Program-made: the position numbers and the translations under genes
Shown here: positions 1-8,538 of the stretch, piece after piece
How the letters are laid out: each line of letters starts with the position of its first letter
Numbering within the stretch: position 1 is the stretch's first letter
Notes under the pieces: model-generated
Database searches by the model: none
Told to the model about the DNA's origin: nothing
What the model saw: the letters and a program-made list of their open reading frames with translations, nothing else
Source of the DNA: an uncultured Verrucomicrobiota bacterium
GTDB lineage: Bacteria; Verrucomicrobiota; Kiritimatiellia; CAIVKH01
Assembly: GCA_937996795.1 (NCBI GenBank)
Contig: CALKUH010000069.1
Location: 73,346-137,345 of the forward strand
DNA length: 64,000 nt
Direction of reading: 5' to 3'

Positions 1-8
1 GCGTTCGC

Positions 9-476
9 ATGTCACTCGAAGGAAAGAAAGCGCCGGCGTTTTCGCTGGCGGGCAGCGACGGAAAAAACCATTCGCTGGCGGACTACAAAGGCAAGACGGT
101 TGTCCTCTATTTTTATCCGAAGGACGACACGCCGGGATGCACGAAGGAAGCGTGCGGGTTCCGCGACCACTTCAAGGAAATCGCCAAACACGCCGTCGTG
201 CTCGGCATGAGCAAGGATTCCGTGGCGTCGCACGGCAAGTTCATCAGCAAATACAAACTGCCCTTTACGCTGTTGTCTGATCCCGATGCGGCGGTCATGA
301 AGGCCTACGGCGCGTTCGGCGAGAAGCTGATGTACGGCAAGCCGGTGCAGGGTACGATCCGGTCCACCGTGGTCATCGGGCCCGATGGCAAGGTTGTAAA
401 GCACTGGGCCGCCGTGAAAAAGGCCGAGGAGCACCCGGCGGATGTGCTTGCTTTCCTGGCGGGGGAAAGCGGATAA
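9..476 (+). CDS. bcp: Thioredoxin-dependent peroxiredoxin, Bcp/PrxQ type
   Basis: A 155-residue cytoplasmic peroxiredoxin that reduces hydroperoxides with electrons from thioredoxin. The family signature is intact: the peroxidatic cysteine is C44 in the TPGCTKEAC segment and the resolving cysteine C49 lies five residues on, the spacing of the PrxQ/Bcp subfamily. Length and the thioredoxin fold pattern (VVLYFYPKDDTPGC, then a VVIGPDGK segment near the C terminus) match the family. It is followed after 10 bp by the desaturase, so the two may be cotranscribed. A peroxide-scavenging enzyme fits an organism whose oxygen-sensitive hydrogenases lie nearby, but that link is inference. Confidence 0.95.
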   Translation: MSLEGKKAPAFSLAGSDGKNHSLADYKGKTVVLYFYPKDDTPGCTKEACGFRDHFKEIAKHAVVLGMSKDSVASHGKFISKYKLPFTLLSDPDAAVMKAYGAFGEKLMYGKPVQGTIRSTVVIGPDGKVVKHWAAVKKAEEHPADVLAFLAGESG

Positions 477-486
477 GTAGATATCT

Positions 487-1437
487 ATGTCCGATACCGC
501 ATCGCTCTCCCTTGGCCGCCGTGTGGCGCGCGCCTGGCAACAGTATCTCTTCGGCGACGAAGACAACGTCACGCTGATGCACAGCACGCCGTTGATCTTC
601 ATGCACCTCATGGCGCTGGGCGTGTTCTTTGTCGGCTTCAGCTGGACGGCCCTGGCGGCCTGCGTCGCGACGTATGCCATCCGGGTGTTCGCCTTGACCG
701 GCGGCTACCATCGCTACTTCTCGCACAACTCGTTCAAGACGAGCCGCGTGTTTCAGTTCATCCTCGCGTTCCTCGGCGGCACGTCCGCCCAGCTCGGCGC
801 GCTGTGGTGGGCCGCGCATCACCGCTACCACCACCAGCATTCGGACACCGAACTGGACATCCATTCGCCGATCAAGCAGGGCCTCTTCCGCTCGCACATC
901 GGGTGGATCATGTGCCGCAAATACGCGAAGACCGAGCTGGAGCGCATCCCGGATTTCGCGAAATACCCCGAACTGCGCTTCCTCGACCGGTTCCACTCGG
1001 TCCCGCCGATCCTGCTGGCGGTGGGCCTCTATTTCCTCGGTGACTGGCTCGCCGCGGCGAAGCCCGGCCTCGGCACCAGCGGCTGGCAGCTCGTGTTCTG
1101 GGGCTTCTTCCTCAGTTCCGTGTTCGTGTACCACGCGACGTTCTGCATCAACTCGCTCACGCACATGATCGGCACGCGCCGGTTCAACACGAAGGATTAC
1201 AGCCGCAACAGCCTGATCCTCGCGCTGATCACCTTCGGCGAGGGCTGGCACAACAACCACCACCGCTACCCCGTCGCCACGCGCCAGGGCCTCTATTGGT
1301 GGGAAATCGACATCACCTACTACACGCTCAAGGTGCTGTCGTGGTTCCGCATCGTGTGGGACCTGCGCGGCCATCCCGCAAAGCTCTACGAGGAAGCCGC
1401 CACGGTTCCCGTCCAGCCGCTGCCGGAACGGCCTTAA
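487..1437 (+). CDS. Acyl-CoA delta-9 type fatty acid desaturase
   Basis: A 316-residue integral membrane di-iron desaturase that introduces a cis double bond into a saturated acyl chain, probably acyl-CoA or acyl-lipid. All three histidine boxes are visible: HRYFSH at residues 75-80, HHRYHH at 111-116 and HNNHH at 255-259. Hydrophobic segments lie before the first box and between the second and third, as in stearoyl-CoA desaturases. The reaction needs O2 and an electron donor, and no dedicated ferredoxin or cytochrome b5 is adjacent. An O2-dependent enzyme close to hydrogenase and PFOR genes suggests a facultative or microaerobic lifestyle rather than strict anaerobiosis. Confidence 0.93.
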   Translation: MSDTASLSLGRRVARAWQQYLFGDEDNVTLMHSTPLIFMHLMALGVFFVGFSWTALAACVATYAIRVFALTGGYHRYFSHNSFKTSRVFQFILAFLGGTSAQLGALWWAAHHRYHHQHSDTELDIHSPIKQGLFRSHIGWIMCRKYAKTELERIPDFAKYPELRFLDRFHSVPPILLAVGLYFLGDWLAAAKPGLGTSGWQLVFWGFFLSSVFVYHATFCINSLTHMIGTRRFNTKDYSRNSLILALITFGEGWHNNHHRYPVATRQGLYWWEIDITYYTLKVLSWFRIVWDLRGHPAKLYEEAATVPVQPLPERP

Positions 1438-1453
1438 TCGCCAATTGGCGATT
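1436..1453. promoter_or_regulatory. 18-bp perfect palindrome at the desaturase stop codon
   Basis: AATCGCCAA followed directly by its reverse complement TTGGCGATT. It overlaps the desaturase stop codon and lies 35 bp before the nuclease start. It could be an operator for the nuclease gene, or part of a dispersed intergenic repeat, since near-copies of the half-site (ATTGG, CGGCAAT) follow it. Only the symmetry is seen. Confidence 0.4.
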
Positions 1454-1487
1454 GGAAATCCGCAACCGGCAATGCCATAGTCGGCAC

Positions 1488-2423
1488 ATGGCCGAGCTGC
1501 GCAACGAATTCTCCTGGTCCAAGTCGCGCGCCGATGTCTTCGCCGCCTGCCCGCGCCAGTATTTTTACCACTATTACGGCTCGTGGGGCGGGTGGGATGC
1601 GCGAGCCAACCCGAAGGCGCGCACGCTCTACATCCTCAAGCAGCTCCAGTCGCGCCAGCAGTGGATGGGCGCGACGGTGCACAATTGCCTGCGCTGGATC
1701 CTGACGACGCTGCGCGAAAAGGGCGTCGCGCCCTCCGAGGAAAAGGCGCTGCAGATGCTCGGGCGCCGCATGCAGGTGGACTTCAATGCGTCCGGTGAGG
1801 GGTTGTATTGGGAGAAACCCAAGGACACCTGCGGCCTGCTGGAACACGAGTACGACGACCTGGAGGTGACCGACGACGTGTGGAGCGCCGTGTTCGAGAA
1901 GGCGCTCGCCGCGGTCGCGACGTTCTACCGCAGCGAGGTGCTGGAAACCCTGCAGGGCCTGCCGCCGGACGACTGGCTGGAAATCGAGAAACTGGCCTCG
2001 TTTGAGGTGGAGGGAACGAAGGTCTGGGTGCAGCTCGATTGCGCCTTCCGCGCGAATGGCGACATCCGCATCGTGGACTGGAAAACCGGCAAGGCGAACG
2101 CGGACGCCACGCGGGAACAGCTCGCGCTCTATGCGTGGTATGCGGCCGGACGCTGGAACGTCGGCGCTGCACAGGTGGCGCCGGCGGAATTTAATCTCGG
2201 CACCGGCGAACTGGTGGCCCACCGCTTCGCCGATGCGGACTTCGCGCCGCTGCGCGAAAAGATCAGCGCCAGCGCCGCCGCGATGCGCGCGTTGCTCGAC
2301 GACGCCGCGCAGAACCGCGCTTCGGAAGAGAAGTTCGCGATGACGGATGCCGAAAAAACCTGCCGCAAATGCCCCTACCGCCGCGTGTGCCCGAAGTGGG
2401 CGGAAACCGGCGGCGAGAGCTGA
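1488..2423 (+). CDS. PD-(D/E)XK nuclease, RecB/Cas4-like, with four-cysteine Fe-S cluster motif
   Basis: A 311-residue protein starting at the ATG before MAELRNEFSWSKS. The core nuclease motif is RIVDWKTGKA around residues 193-202, followed by EQLALYAWY, the QhxxY motif of RecB-family exonucleases. One cysteine at residue 21 (ACPRQYFYHYY) and three near the C terminus (C292, C295, C301 in CRKCPYRRVC) match the split four-cysteine iron-sulfur staple of AddB, Cas4 and related nucleases. No cas genes, no helicase and no AddA are nearby, so it is not a Cas4 by context. It may be a stand-alone DNA-repair or defence nuclease. The fold call is firm; the role is unknown. Confidence 0.85.
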   Translation: MAELRNEFSWSKSRADVFAACPRQYFYHYYGSWGGWDARANPKARTLYILKQLQSRQQWMGATVHNCLRWILTTLREKGVAPSEEKALQMLGRRMQVDFNASGEGLYWEKPKDTCGLLEHEYDDLEVTDDVWSAVFEKALAAVATFYRSEVLETLQGLPPDDWLEIEKLASFEVEGTKVWVQLDCAFRANGDIRIVDWKTGKANADATREQLALYAWYAAGRWNVGAAQVAPAEFNLGTGELVAHRFADADFAPLREKISASAAAMRALLDDAAQNRASEEKFAMTDAEKTCRKCPYRRVCPKWAETGGES

Positions 2424-2439
2424 AGCGACAGGGCGCTTC

Positions 2440-5085
2440 TCAGCGGTGGATGAGCCCGATCCGAACCATCGCCGATTTCAGCCCTTCGGATGTCGCCGTC
2501 AGCGTGAATGTCCCGGCTTGGCCGCGCGCCGCGCGCACGATCACCAGCGCCATGCCATTGAACGCCTTGCGCTGGCGGGCTTGGAACGGCTCGAAGCTGG
2601 TGGGATCGCCATTGTCCACCGCGACGATTTCGCCCGGGCCCTCGACGTCGAAATGAATCGTATGGTTCGCGCGGGGGACCATCGTGCCCGCGTCGTCGGC
2701 GACGCGGACGGTGACGAATGACAGGTCTAGTCCGTCGTTCGCGATAATCTCTCGATCCGCTGCTGCGTTCAGTTGTGCCGGCGCGCCAGCCGTTTTCATC
2801 GCTGCGCGCGCCCACTCGCGTCCGCGCTTGTACGCGACCACGGTCAGTTCCCCCGGCTGATATACGACCTCATTCCAGCGCAGCCGGTAGTGGCCCGGCT
2901 CTTTTTTCCGGCGGCCCAGCGAAACGCCGTTCAGGAACAGCTCCGCCTCGTCGCCGGAGGTGTACACATGGACCGGTGTCACGAGGCCCACGCGTTCGGG
3001 CCAGGTCCAGTGCGGCAGGATGTGCGCCATCGGGTGGTCCGGGCGCCAGTGCGATTGGTACAGATAGAAGCGGTCCTTCTTGAAGCCGGCGAGATCCACG
3101 ATGCCGAAGTAGCTGCTGCGCGAGGGGATCGGGAGGCGTCCGAGTTCCTTCAACTGGCGCTCCATCTCCGCCTTGCCCGCCGCGTCCTGGAAATTGAGCA
3201 GGTTCGTCCGGTCGTCGTTGTAGGGCGTCGGCTCGCCGAGATAGTCAAAACCCGTCCAGACGAATTCGCCCGCGACGTGCGGATTCTGCGCCAGCGCGCG
3301 GAATTCGTCGTCCGGCGCGCGGCCCCACGGCGGCGCGTACAGGTCGTAGGAACTCATCTGGAAATTCGCCTGTCCATGCCCCTTGTTTTCCGAGACGGGA
3401 TTGAATGTCGCGGGATCGTACGGTCCGGGTTCCGGCCGTCCGCGCTCGCGCGCCTTCTGGATGTCCATGGCGCGCGTGGCCGCTGCCGACTCCGGCGTCT
3501 GGAACACATATTCGCCACGCGTGCTGACGGTCGACGCGGTTTCGCTGCCGACCAGCGGGATGCCGGGATTCTCCGCGCGAAACCGCGCATAGCCGCCCAT
3601 TTCGTAATTCTGGCCCATCACGTCGACGGCCCGCTGGATGCCGTTGTAGCTCGCCTCGCCATTGTTGGAGCCGACCACGGTGGGCCGCGTGGGGTCCTCA
3701 TCGTGGGCGACGGCGGTGAGCCGCGCCGCGATCGCGGGGCCGGCGTTTGCATCGCCAAGTTCAAGCACCTCATTCCCGATGCACCACATGAACACCGATG
3801 GGTGGTTGCGGTCGCGCCGGATCAGGGCGCGCAGATCGCGCTCGTACCAGTCGTCGAACAGGTTTGCGTAGTCGTTCGGCGTCTTGGCCGCACGCCACGA
3901 ATCGAACGACTCGACCATGACGAGAAAGCCCATGCGGTCGCAAAGGTCGAGCAACTCGGGCGCGGGTGGATTGTGGCTGGTGCGCAGCGCGTTCGCGCCC
4001 ATGTCCTTCAGGATTTCCAATTGCCGCTCCGCCGCGCGCATATTATACGCCGCGCCGAGCGCGCCGAGGTCGTGGTGGTTGCACACGCCCCTGATCGGGA
4101 CGCGCGCGCCGTTCAGCAGGAATCCGTTGTCCGGCGTGAACTGAATCGTCCGCACGCCGAACACCGTTTCCTGCGCGTCAATCACGGCCCCCTCGCTCAG
4201 CACCGTGGTCACGGCGCGGTAACACGCCGGCGTCTCGGGGGACCAGCGCTGCGGGCGCACAAGCGGAACGGATGCGACGCACGCGCCCGTTCCGCCGGGC
4301 GGCACGACGAGCGGCGCGGGCGGCATGGCTGCCACGCGGGCGTCACCCAGGAAGAGTTCCGTCTGGATGCTGAGGCGCGCTTCCGCTGCCGTGTGATTTT
4401 CCACCGCCACCCGCGCGGCCACTTCGGCGCGGGAATCGGTCACCTCCGGCGTGGCGATCGTGACGCCCCCGTTCGCGAGGTGTACGGAGTCCGTTTTCAC
4501 GAGCCACACGTTGCGGTAGAGGCCGGAGCCTGGATACCAGCGCGACGATTTCTCCGGATTGTCGAGGCGGATCGCGAGGGTGTTTTCCGCGCCGGGTATC
4601 GCATGGCGCGTGAGGTCGAGGCGGAACGAGGCGTAGCCGTAGGGCCAGCCGCCGACGAAGACGCCATTGCACCAGACCATGGCGTAGGCCATCGCGCCGT
4701 CCACATCGAGATAGAGGCGACGCCCGGCGTCCGACGCGGGCAGCGCTAAAGTCTTGCGATACCAGCCGATGCCCGCCCACGGCAGTTTGCCCGTATTGCC
4801 CGGCAATTTTATGTCAAACGGTCCTTCGATGCCCCAGTCGTGCGGCAGGTCGATCGTGCGCCACGAGGTGTCATCGAATGCGCGCTGTGTGAACGGATGG
4901 TCGCCGCCCAGGCGCATCTGCTCCGACGTGAGGCCCGATGCGGATGCCGATGTGATCACGGCGGCTTTGACCGCTGGGGTGCGGAGATAACTCAGGGTGT
5001 CGCCCGCCGCGCGCGTGTCCTCGCGTTGAAAACGCCAGCCGTTGTTCAGCCGGATGCGCTCGCGGGGCTGGGGAGGTCGGCCCAT
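2440..5085 (-). CDS. Glycoside hydrolase family 2 (beta-galactosidase-like)
   Basis: About 881 residues. Order: GH2 sugar-binding jelly-roll, immunoglobulin-like domain, TIM-barrel, then a C-terminal DUF4982/Ig-like pair. The barrel has RTSHNPPAPELLD, the acid/base glutamate E439 in WCIGNEV and the nucleophile E515 in VGSETAS. No signal peptide is evident, so it is probably cytoplasmic. It should act on beta-galactosides or related beta-glycosides; the exact substrate cannot be read. The chosen ATG overlaps the folK stop as TGATG, suggesting translational coupling to folK; in-frame GTG and TTG codons just upstream (to 5091) are alternatives. A sugar hydrolase coupled to folate and lysine genes is functionally odd. 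It converges on the nuclease gene with a 16-bp gap. Confidence 0.92.
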   Translation of the reverse strand: MGRPPQPRERIRLNNGWRFQREDTRAAGDTLSYLRTPAVKAAVITSASASGLTSEQMRLGGDHPFTQRAFDDTSWRTIDLPHDWGIEGPFDIKLPGNTGKLPWAGIGWYRKTLALPASDAGRRLYLDVDGAMAYAMVWCNGVFVGGWPYGYASFRLDLTRHAIPGAENTLAIRLDNPEKSSRWYPGSGLYRNVWLVKTDSVHLANGGVTIATPEVTDSRAEVAARVAVENHTAAEARLSIQTELFLGDARVAAMPPAPLVVPPGGTGACVASVPLVRPQRWSPETPACYRAVTTVLSEGAVIDAQETVFGVRTIQFTPDNGFLLNGARVPIRGVCNHHDLGALGAAYNMRAAERQLEILKDMGANALRTSHNPPAPELLDLCDRMGFLVMVESFDSWRAAKTPNDYANLFDDWYERDLRALIRRDRNHPSVFMWCIGNEVLELGDANAGPAIAARLTAVAHDEDPTRPTVVGSNNGEASYNGIQRAVDVMGQNYEMGGYARFRAENPGIPLVGSETASTVSTRGEYVFQTPESAAATRAMDIQKARERGRPEPGPYDPATFNPVSENKGHGQANFQMSSYDLYAPPWGRAPDDEFRALAQNPHVAGEFVWTGFDYLGEPTPYNDDRTNLLNFQDAAGKAEMERQLKELGRLPIPSRSSYFGIVDLAGFKKDRFYLYQSHWRPDHPMAHILPHWTWPERVGLVTPVHVYTSGDEAELFLNGVSLGRRKKEPGHYRLRWNEVVYQPGELTVVAYKRGREWARAAMKTAGAPAQLNAAADREIIANDGLDLSFVTVRVADDAGTMVPRANHTIHFDVEGPGEIVAVDNGDPTSFEPFQARQRKAFNGMALVIVRAARGQAGTFTLTATSEGLKSAMVRIGLIHR

Positions 5086-5588
5086 CACCAATCCTGCGCG
5101 AACAAGCGCACCGACGGTGTCAGCGGAATGGTCTGGAGGCGGTCCGCGACGGTTTCCGTGCTGCCCGGCAGGATCAGGCCGGGCCGTACGTCGGCCAGCG
5201 GCTGCACGACGAACCGGCGCTGGGCCCAGCGCGGGTGCGGGACGGTGAGTGTCGGGGTGTCGAGCGTCGCGTGCCCCGCGTACAGGACGTCGATATCCAG
5301 CGTACGCGGGGCGAATTTGTCCGCGCCGCGCACGCGTCCGGCGGCCTCCTCCATCGCGGCGAGATGGGCGCGCAGCGATTCCGGGTCCAGCGCCGTTTCC
5401 ACCACCAGCACGGTGTTGAGGTAGGGCAGGCCCGCGAATTCGGGCCGCACGCCGACGGGCTCCGTTTCATACACCGGCGCGGTCGCGACGATGCGCACGC
5501 CGTCGAGCGCCGCGATGGCGTCGCGCGCGCCGCGCAGGTACGCGAGGCGGTCGCCGAGACAGGAGCCCAAGCTGAGGCCGATTTCCAT
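5085..5588 (-). CDS. folK: 2-amino-4-hydroxy-6-hydroxymethyldihydropteridine pyrophosphokinase
   Basis: A 167-residue HPPK, which transfers pyrophosphate from ATP to 6-hydroxymethyl-7,8-dihydropterin in folate synthesis. The hallmarks are the N-terminal LSLGSCLGDR, the VYETEPVGV segment, and RTLDIDVLYAG, which carries the two magnesium-binding aspartates (DxD), then VPHPRWAQRRFVV. I chose the start at MEIGLSLG because family proteins begin there and a GGAA sequence lies 8 bases upstream; the longer reading frame upstream has no family similarity. It lies 14 bp after dapB and overlaps the GH2 start. Confidence 0.95.
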   Translation of the reverse strand: MEIGLSLGSCLGDRLAYLRGARDAIAALDGVRIVATAPVYETEPVGVRPEFAGLPYLNTVLVVETALDPESLRAHLAAMEEAAGRVRGADKFAPRTLDIDVLYAGHATLDTPTLTVPHPRWAQRRFVVQPLADVRPGLILPGSTETVADRLQTIPLTPSVRLFAQDW

Positions 5589-5602
5589 CGCGTTCCGGTG
5601 AA

Positions 5603-6397
5603 TCAAAGTCCGAGCACGTCGCGCATCGTGTAGAGGCCGGGCTTGCGGCCCGCGAGCCACGCCGCGGCGCGCAGCGCGCCCACGGCGAAGGTGTCACGGC
5701 TCGTCGCGCGGTGCGACAGTTCGATCAGCTCACCGTCCGTCGCGAACATCACCGTGTGGTCGCCGATGATGTCGCCGCCGCGCACGGCGTGGAAGCCGAT
5801 CTCCGTCGCGCTGCGGTCCTCCTTCACCACGCCCTCGCGCCCGTGCACGGCGACCTGGTCGAGATCGACCTGCAGCCCGCGCGCAACGGCCTGGCCCAGG
5901 CCCAGCGCGGTGCCGCTCGGCGAATCCTTCTTGCGGCGGTGGTGGCGCTCGATGATTTCGACGTCGTAGCCCTTGTCCTTCAGCGCGCGTCCCGCCTGCT
6001 CGAGCAGCGCGAACAGAAGGTTCACGCCGACGCTCATGTTTGGCGCCCAGACGACGGGGATCTGCTTTGCCGCCGCCTCGATCGCGGCCTTGCCTTCGGG
6101 GCCGATCCCGGTGGTGCCGATGACCCAGCCCTTGCCCCAGCCGGCGATGCGCGGCGCGTTGCCGGCGGTGCCCTGGTGCCCGCTGAAATCCACGATCACA
6201 TCGCACAACGGCGCGACCGCCGCGAGATCCGACGTGATGGTTACGCCCGTCTTGCCCGCCGGCTGCCCGAGTTCCGGGCAGTCCCACAGGTCGATGGCGC
6301 CGACCAGCTTCAGCCCCGCCACCGCGTTGTTTTCGATGCAGCGGATGAGCGTCCTGCCCATCCGTCCGCACGCGCCGACGATCACAATTTTCGTCAT
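5603..6397 (-). CDS. dapB: 4-hydroxy-tetrahydrodipicolinate reductase
   Basis: 264 residues, normal for the family. It reduces hydroxytetrahydrodipicolinate with NAD(P)H in the diaminopimelate/lysine pathway. The N-terminal Rossmann motif GACGRMGRTLI binds the nucleotide; the catalytic segment ERHHRRKKDSPSGTA carries the His-His pair, the lysine and the substrate-binding SGTA. It follows dapA with a 55-bp spacer occupied by a strong inverted repeat, and precedes folK. Confidence 0.97.
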   Translation of the reverse strand: MTKIVIVGACGRMGRTLIRCIENNAVAGLKLVGAIDLWDCPELGQPAGKTGVTITSDLAAVAPLCDVIVDFSGHQGTAGNAPRIAGWGKGWVIGTTGIGPEGKAAIEAAAKQIPVVWAPNMSVGVNLLFALLEQAGRALKDKGYDVEIIERHHRRKKDSPSGTALGLGQAVARGLQVDLDQVAVHGREGVVKEDRSATEIGFHAVRGGDIIGDHTVMFATDGELIELSHRATSRDTFAVGALRAAAWLAGRKPGLYTMRDVLGL

Positions 6398-6403
6398 ATA
6401 TTC

Positions 6404-6453
6404 ACCACGGAGGGCACGGAGGCACGGAGAGGCTTTCTCCGTGTCTCCGTGGT
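6404..6453. repeat. Nested inverted repeat between dapA and dapB
   Basis: ACCACGGAG (6404-6412) pairs with CTCCGTGGT (6445-6453), and CACGGAGA (6423-6430) pairs with TCTCCGTG (6436-6443), leaving a 5-base loop. There is no U-tract on either strand, so this looks like a dispersed REP-type hairpin rather than an intrinsic terminator. In leftward transcripts it sits between dapA and dapB and may alter relative expression. Confidence 0.6.
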
Positions 6454-7328
6454 TAAATCAGATGTACCGACCGCAACGTCGCTTCCAGCCGCTTCTTGAG
6501 GCCTTCGCTCATTTCGCAGAGCGGCAGGCGGTAGACATCCTCGATCTTGCCCATCAACGCGAGCGCCGTCTTCACCGGGATCGGGTTCGTGTCGATGAAG
6601 AGGTCCGCGAACAGGCGGTAGTACTTCAGGTGCAGCGCGCGCGCCTCGGCCCAGCGGCCCGCGAGGGCATGGTGCACGAGGTCGGCCACCGCGCGCGGCG
6701 CGACATTCGACGCGACGCTGATCACGCCCACGCCGCCGACGGACATCATCGGCAGCGTCAGCGAATCATCGCCCGACAACACCTCCAGCTTCGGGCACGA
6801 CGTGACGATCTGGCTGACGCGGTCCACGCTGCCCGCCGCCTCCTTGATCGCGACGACCGCCGGGTGCTTGCTCAGCTCCACCACGACGTCCAGCGGGATT
6901 TCCTTCCCCGTCCGGCCCGGCACGTTGTAGAGGACGACGGGCAGGCCGAGGTCGGCCACGGCGGCAAAATGGCGGGTCAGCCCGAGCGCGTTCGGCTTGT
7001 TGTAGTAGGGCGTGACCTGGAGCGTTGCGTCGGCGCCCGCATCCTTCGCGTGCCGCGTCAGTTCCAGCGCCTCGGCGGTGGAATTCGCGCCCGTGCCCGC
7101 GATGATCTTCACGCGCTTGCGCGCCGTCTCGATGGCGACCTCGATCACGCGCTCGTGCTCGACATAGTCCAGCGTCGGCGACTCGCCGGTGGTCCCGACC
7201 GGCACGAGGCCGTCCACCCCGCCCGCGATCTGGAACTCGATCAGCTCCTTAAAGCGCTCATAGTCCACCTGTCCATCGCGGGTGAACGGAGTGACGATTG
7301 CCGTGTATGCGCCTGCCCAAGTGCTCAT
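6453..7328 (-). CDS. dapA: 4-hydroxy-tetrahydrodipicolinate synthase
   Basis: 291 residues. It condenses pyruvate with aspartate semialdehyde through a Schiff base. Visible residues: GTTGESPTL (phosphate/carboxylate loop), the catalytic tyrosine in YNVPGR near residue 134, and the Schiff-base lysine K162 in AIKEAAGS. The start at MSTWAGAYTAIVTPF is the family start; the frame extends 18 codons upstream into non-conserved sequence that carries the repeated TGTAAAAA motif. It is divergent from rpsB and first in the dapA-dapB-folK-GH2 run. Confidence 0.97.
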   Translation of the reverse strand: MSTWAGAYTAIVTPFTRDGQVDYERFKELIEFQIAGGVDGLVPVGTTGESPTLDYVEHERVIEVAIETARKRVKIIAGTGANSTAEALELTRHAKDAGADATLQVTPYYNKPNALGLTRHFAAVADLGLPVVLYNVPGRTGKEIPLDVVVELSKHPAVVAIKEAAGSVDRVSQIVTSCPKLEVLSGDDSLTLPMMSVGGVGVISVASNVAPRAVADLVHHALAGRWAEARALHLKYYRLFADLFIDTNPIPVKTALALMGKIEDVYRLPLCEMSEGLKKRLEATLRSVHLI

Positions 7329-7343
7329 AAGTCTGTGCCTGAA

Positions 7344-7398
7344 GGTTGCAACGCCTGTAAAAACAAGTTGCGAGTCTTCCAACGTCTGTAAGAAAAAG
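7344..7398 (-). promoter_or_regulatory. Two copies of a TTTTTACAG(A/G)CGTTG motif upstream of dapA
   Basis: On the minus strand, TTTTTACAGGCGTTGCAACC (7344-7363) and a second copy, TTTTTCTTACAGACGTTGG (7376-7394), lie about 32 bases apart, 16-66 bases before the dapA start. The same motif occurs twice, about 31-35 bases apart, upstream of xdhC. This pattern suggests a binding site or promoter element shared by the two loci. The sequences are seen; the function is inferred. Confidence 0.45.
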
Positions 7399-7412
7399 CA
7401 CGCATTTTCTGC

Positions 7413-7440
7413 TTGTGCCCCGCGCGCATTCCCGTATGTT
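7413..7440 (+). promoter_or_regulatory. Candidate sigma-70-like promoter for rpsB
   Basis: TTGTGC (7413-7418) and TATGTT (7435-7440) are separated by 16 bases and lie about 125 bases before the rpsB ATG. This would give a leader of roughly 120 nt, a plausible place for ribosomal protein feedback, though I see no clear structure. Weak match to consensus. Confidence 0.3.
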
Positions 7441-7564
7441 CGCCCGCTTAGTCCTGAAAACGTGTGGAAGTAAGGACGGAAGCGAGTGCCGGCCCGCTCC
7501 CGGGTCGTGCCAAAGCGGATTTTCCCGACGCGATATGCCGAGGGAATAATAGAGGGAGTTGAAC

Positions 7565-8503
7565 ATGGAAACGGGTGACTTTACCCCCAACGTAGCCGTC
7601 CAGGACCTGCTCGACGCGGGTCTGCACTTCGGGCACCAGACCAAGCGCTGGAACCCGAAGATGAAGAAATACATCTTCGAGCCGGAAAAACGCGGCCGCA
7701 ACGGCATCTACATCATTGACCTCGAAAAGACGCACGCGTGTCTGAAGACCGCGCTGAATTTCGTCTATCAAACCATCCTGCGCGGGCGCTCGATCCTCTT
7801 CGTCGGCACCAAGAAGCAGGCGCACGAGCCGATCGTCATGCTCGCCGACCGCACGAAGCAGCCCTATGTCATCAACCGCTGGCTCGGCGGCACGCTGACG
7901 AACAACGTCACGATCCGCAAGAGCATCGCGCGCATGCGCGAGATCGAGCGCCTGGAGGCGGACGGCAGCTTCGAGAAGATGCCGAAGAAGGAAGTCTCCC
8001 GCATGAAGCACGAGCTGGAGAAGCTCCACTTCAACCTGAGCGGCGTCGCCGACATGAGCGAGCTGCCGGGCGCGGTGTTTGTCATCGATACGCAGCGCGA
8101 AGCCATCGCGGTCGCCGAAGCGCGCCGCCTCGGCATTCCCGTGATTGCGGTGGTGGACACGAACAGCGATCCCGACGTGGTCGACTATCCGATCCCGGCG
8201 AACGACGACGCGATCCGCTCCATCTCGCTGATCTGCCAGCTCGCGGCGGAAGCCGTGGAGAAGGGTGTCTCCGAATACTCCCGCGTCGCCGCTGAAGACC
8301 AGCGCCGTCGCGCCGCGGAGGAAGCCGCCGCGCAGGCCCGCGCCCGCGCCACGGAAGCCGCCGCCAAGGCGAACGCCCCGGCCGGCGAGGCTGCGGCGGC
8401 CAAGCCCGAAGCCAAGAAGCCGGTCCGCAAGCCTCGCGCCGCGAAGCCGGTCACCGAAGCCGCCGCGGAAGCGCCGGCCGGTGAAGCGCCTGCCGCAGGC
8501 TGA
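7565..8503 (+). CDS. rpsB: 30S ribosomal protein S2
   Basis: 312 residues. The conserved S2 core runs from the DLLDAGLHFGHQTKRWNPK segment through RWLGGTLTNNVTIRKSI to the VVDTNSDPDVVDYPIPANDDA segment. The ATG at 7565 is preceded by a strong AGAGGGAG ribosome-binding site; an in-frame TTG two codons earlier is less likely. The last 75 or so residues form an alanine-, lysine- and proline-rich low-complexity tail that ordinary S2 proteins lack. It is followed by tsf, the usual rpsB-tsf pair. Confidence 0.97.
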   Translation: METGDFTPNVAVQDLLDAGLHFGHQTKRWNPKMKKYIFEPEKRGRNGIYIIDLEKTHACLKTALNFVYQTILRGRSILFVGTKKQAHEPIVMLADRTKQPYVINRWLGGTLTNNVTIRKSIARMREIERLEADGSFEKMPKKEVSRMKHELEKLHFNLSGVADMSELPGAVFVIDTQREAIAVAEARRLGIPVIAVVDTNSDPDVVDYPIPANDDAIRSISLICQLAAEAVEKGVSEYSRVAAEDQRRRAAEEAAAQARARATEAAAKANAPAGEAAAAKPEAKKPVRKPRAAKPVTEAAAEAPAGEAPAAG

Positions 8504-8538
8504 ACCTGACACTCAAAACCTGACCCCGGGATATTTCC

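Noticed and set aside
1488..2423. Cas4 of a CRISPR-Cas locus
   Set aside because: No repeats with spacers and no other cas genes occur in the 64 kb.
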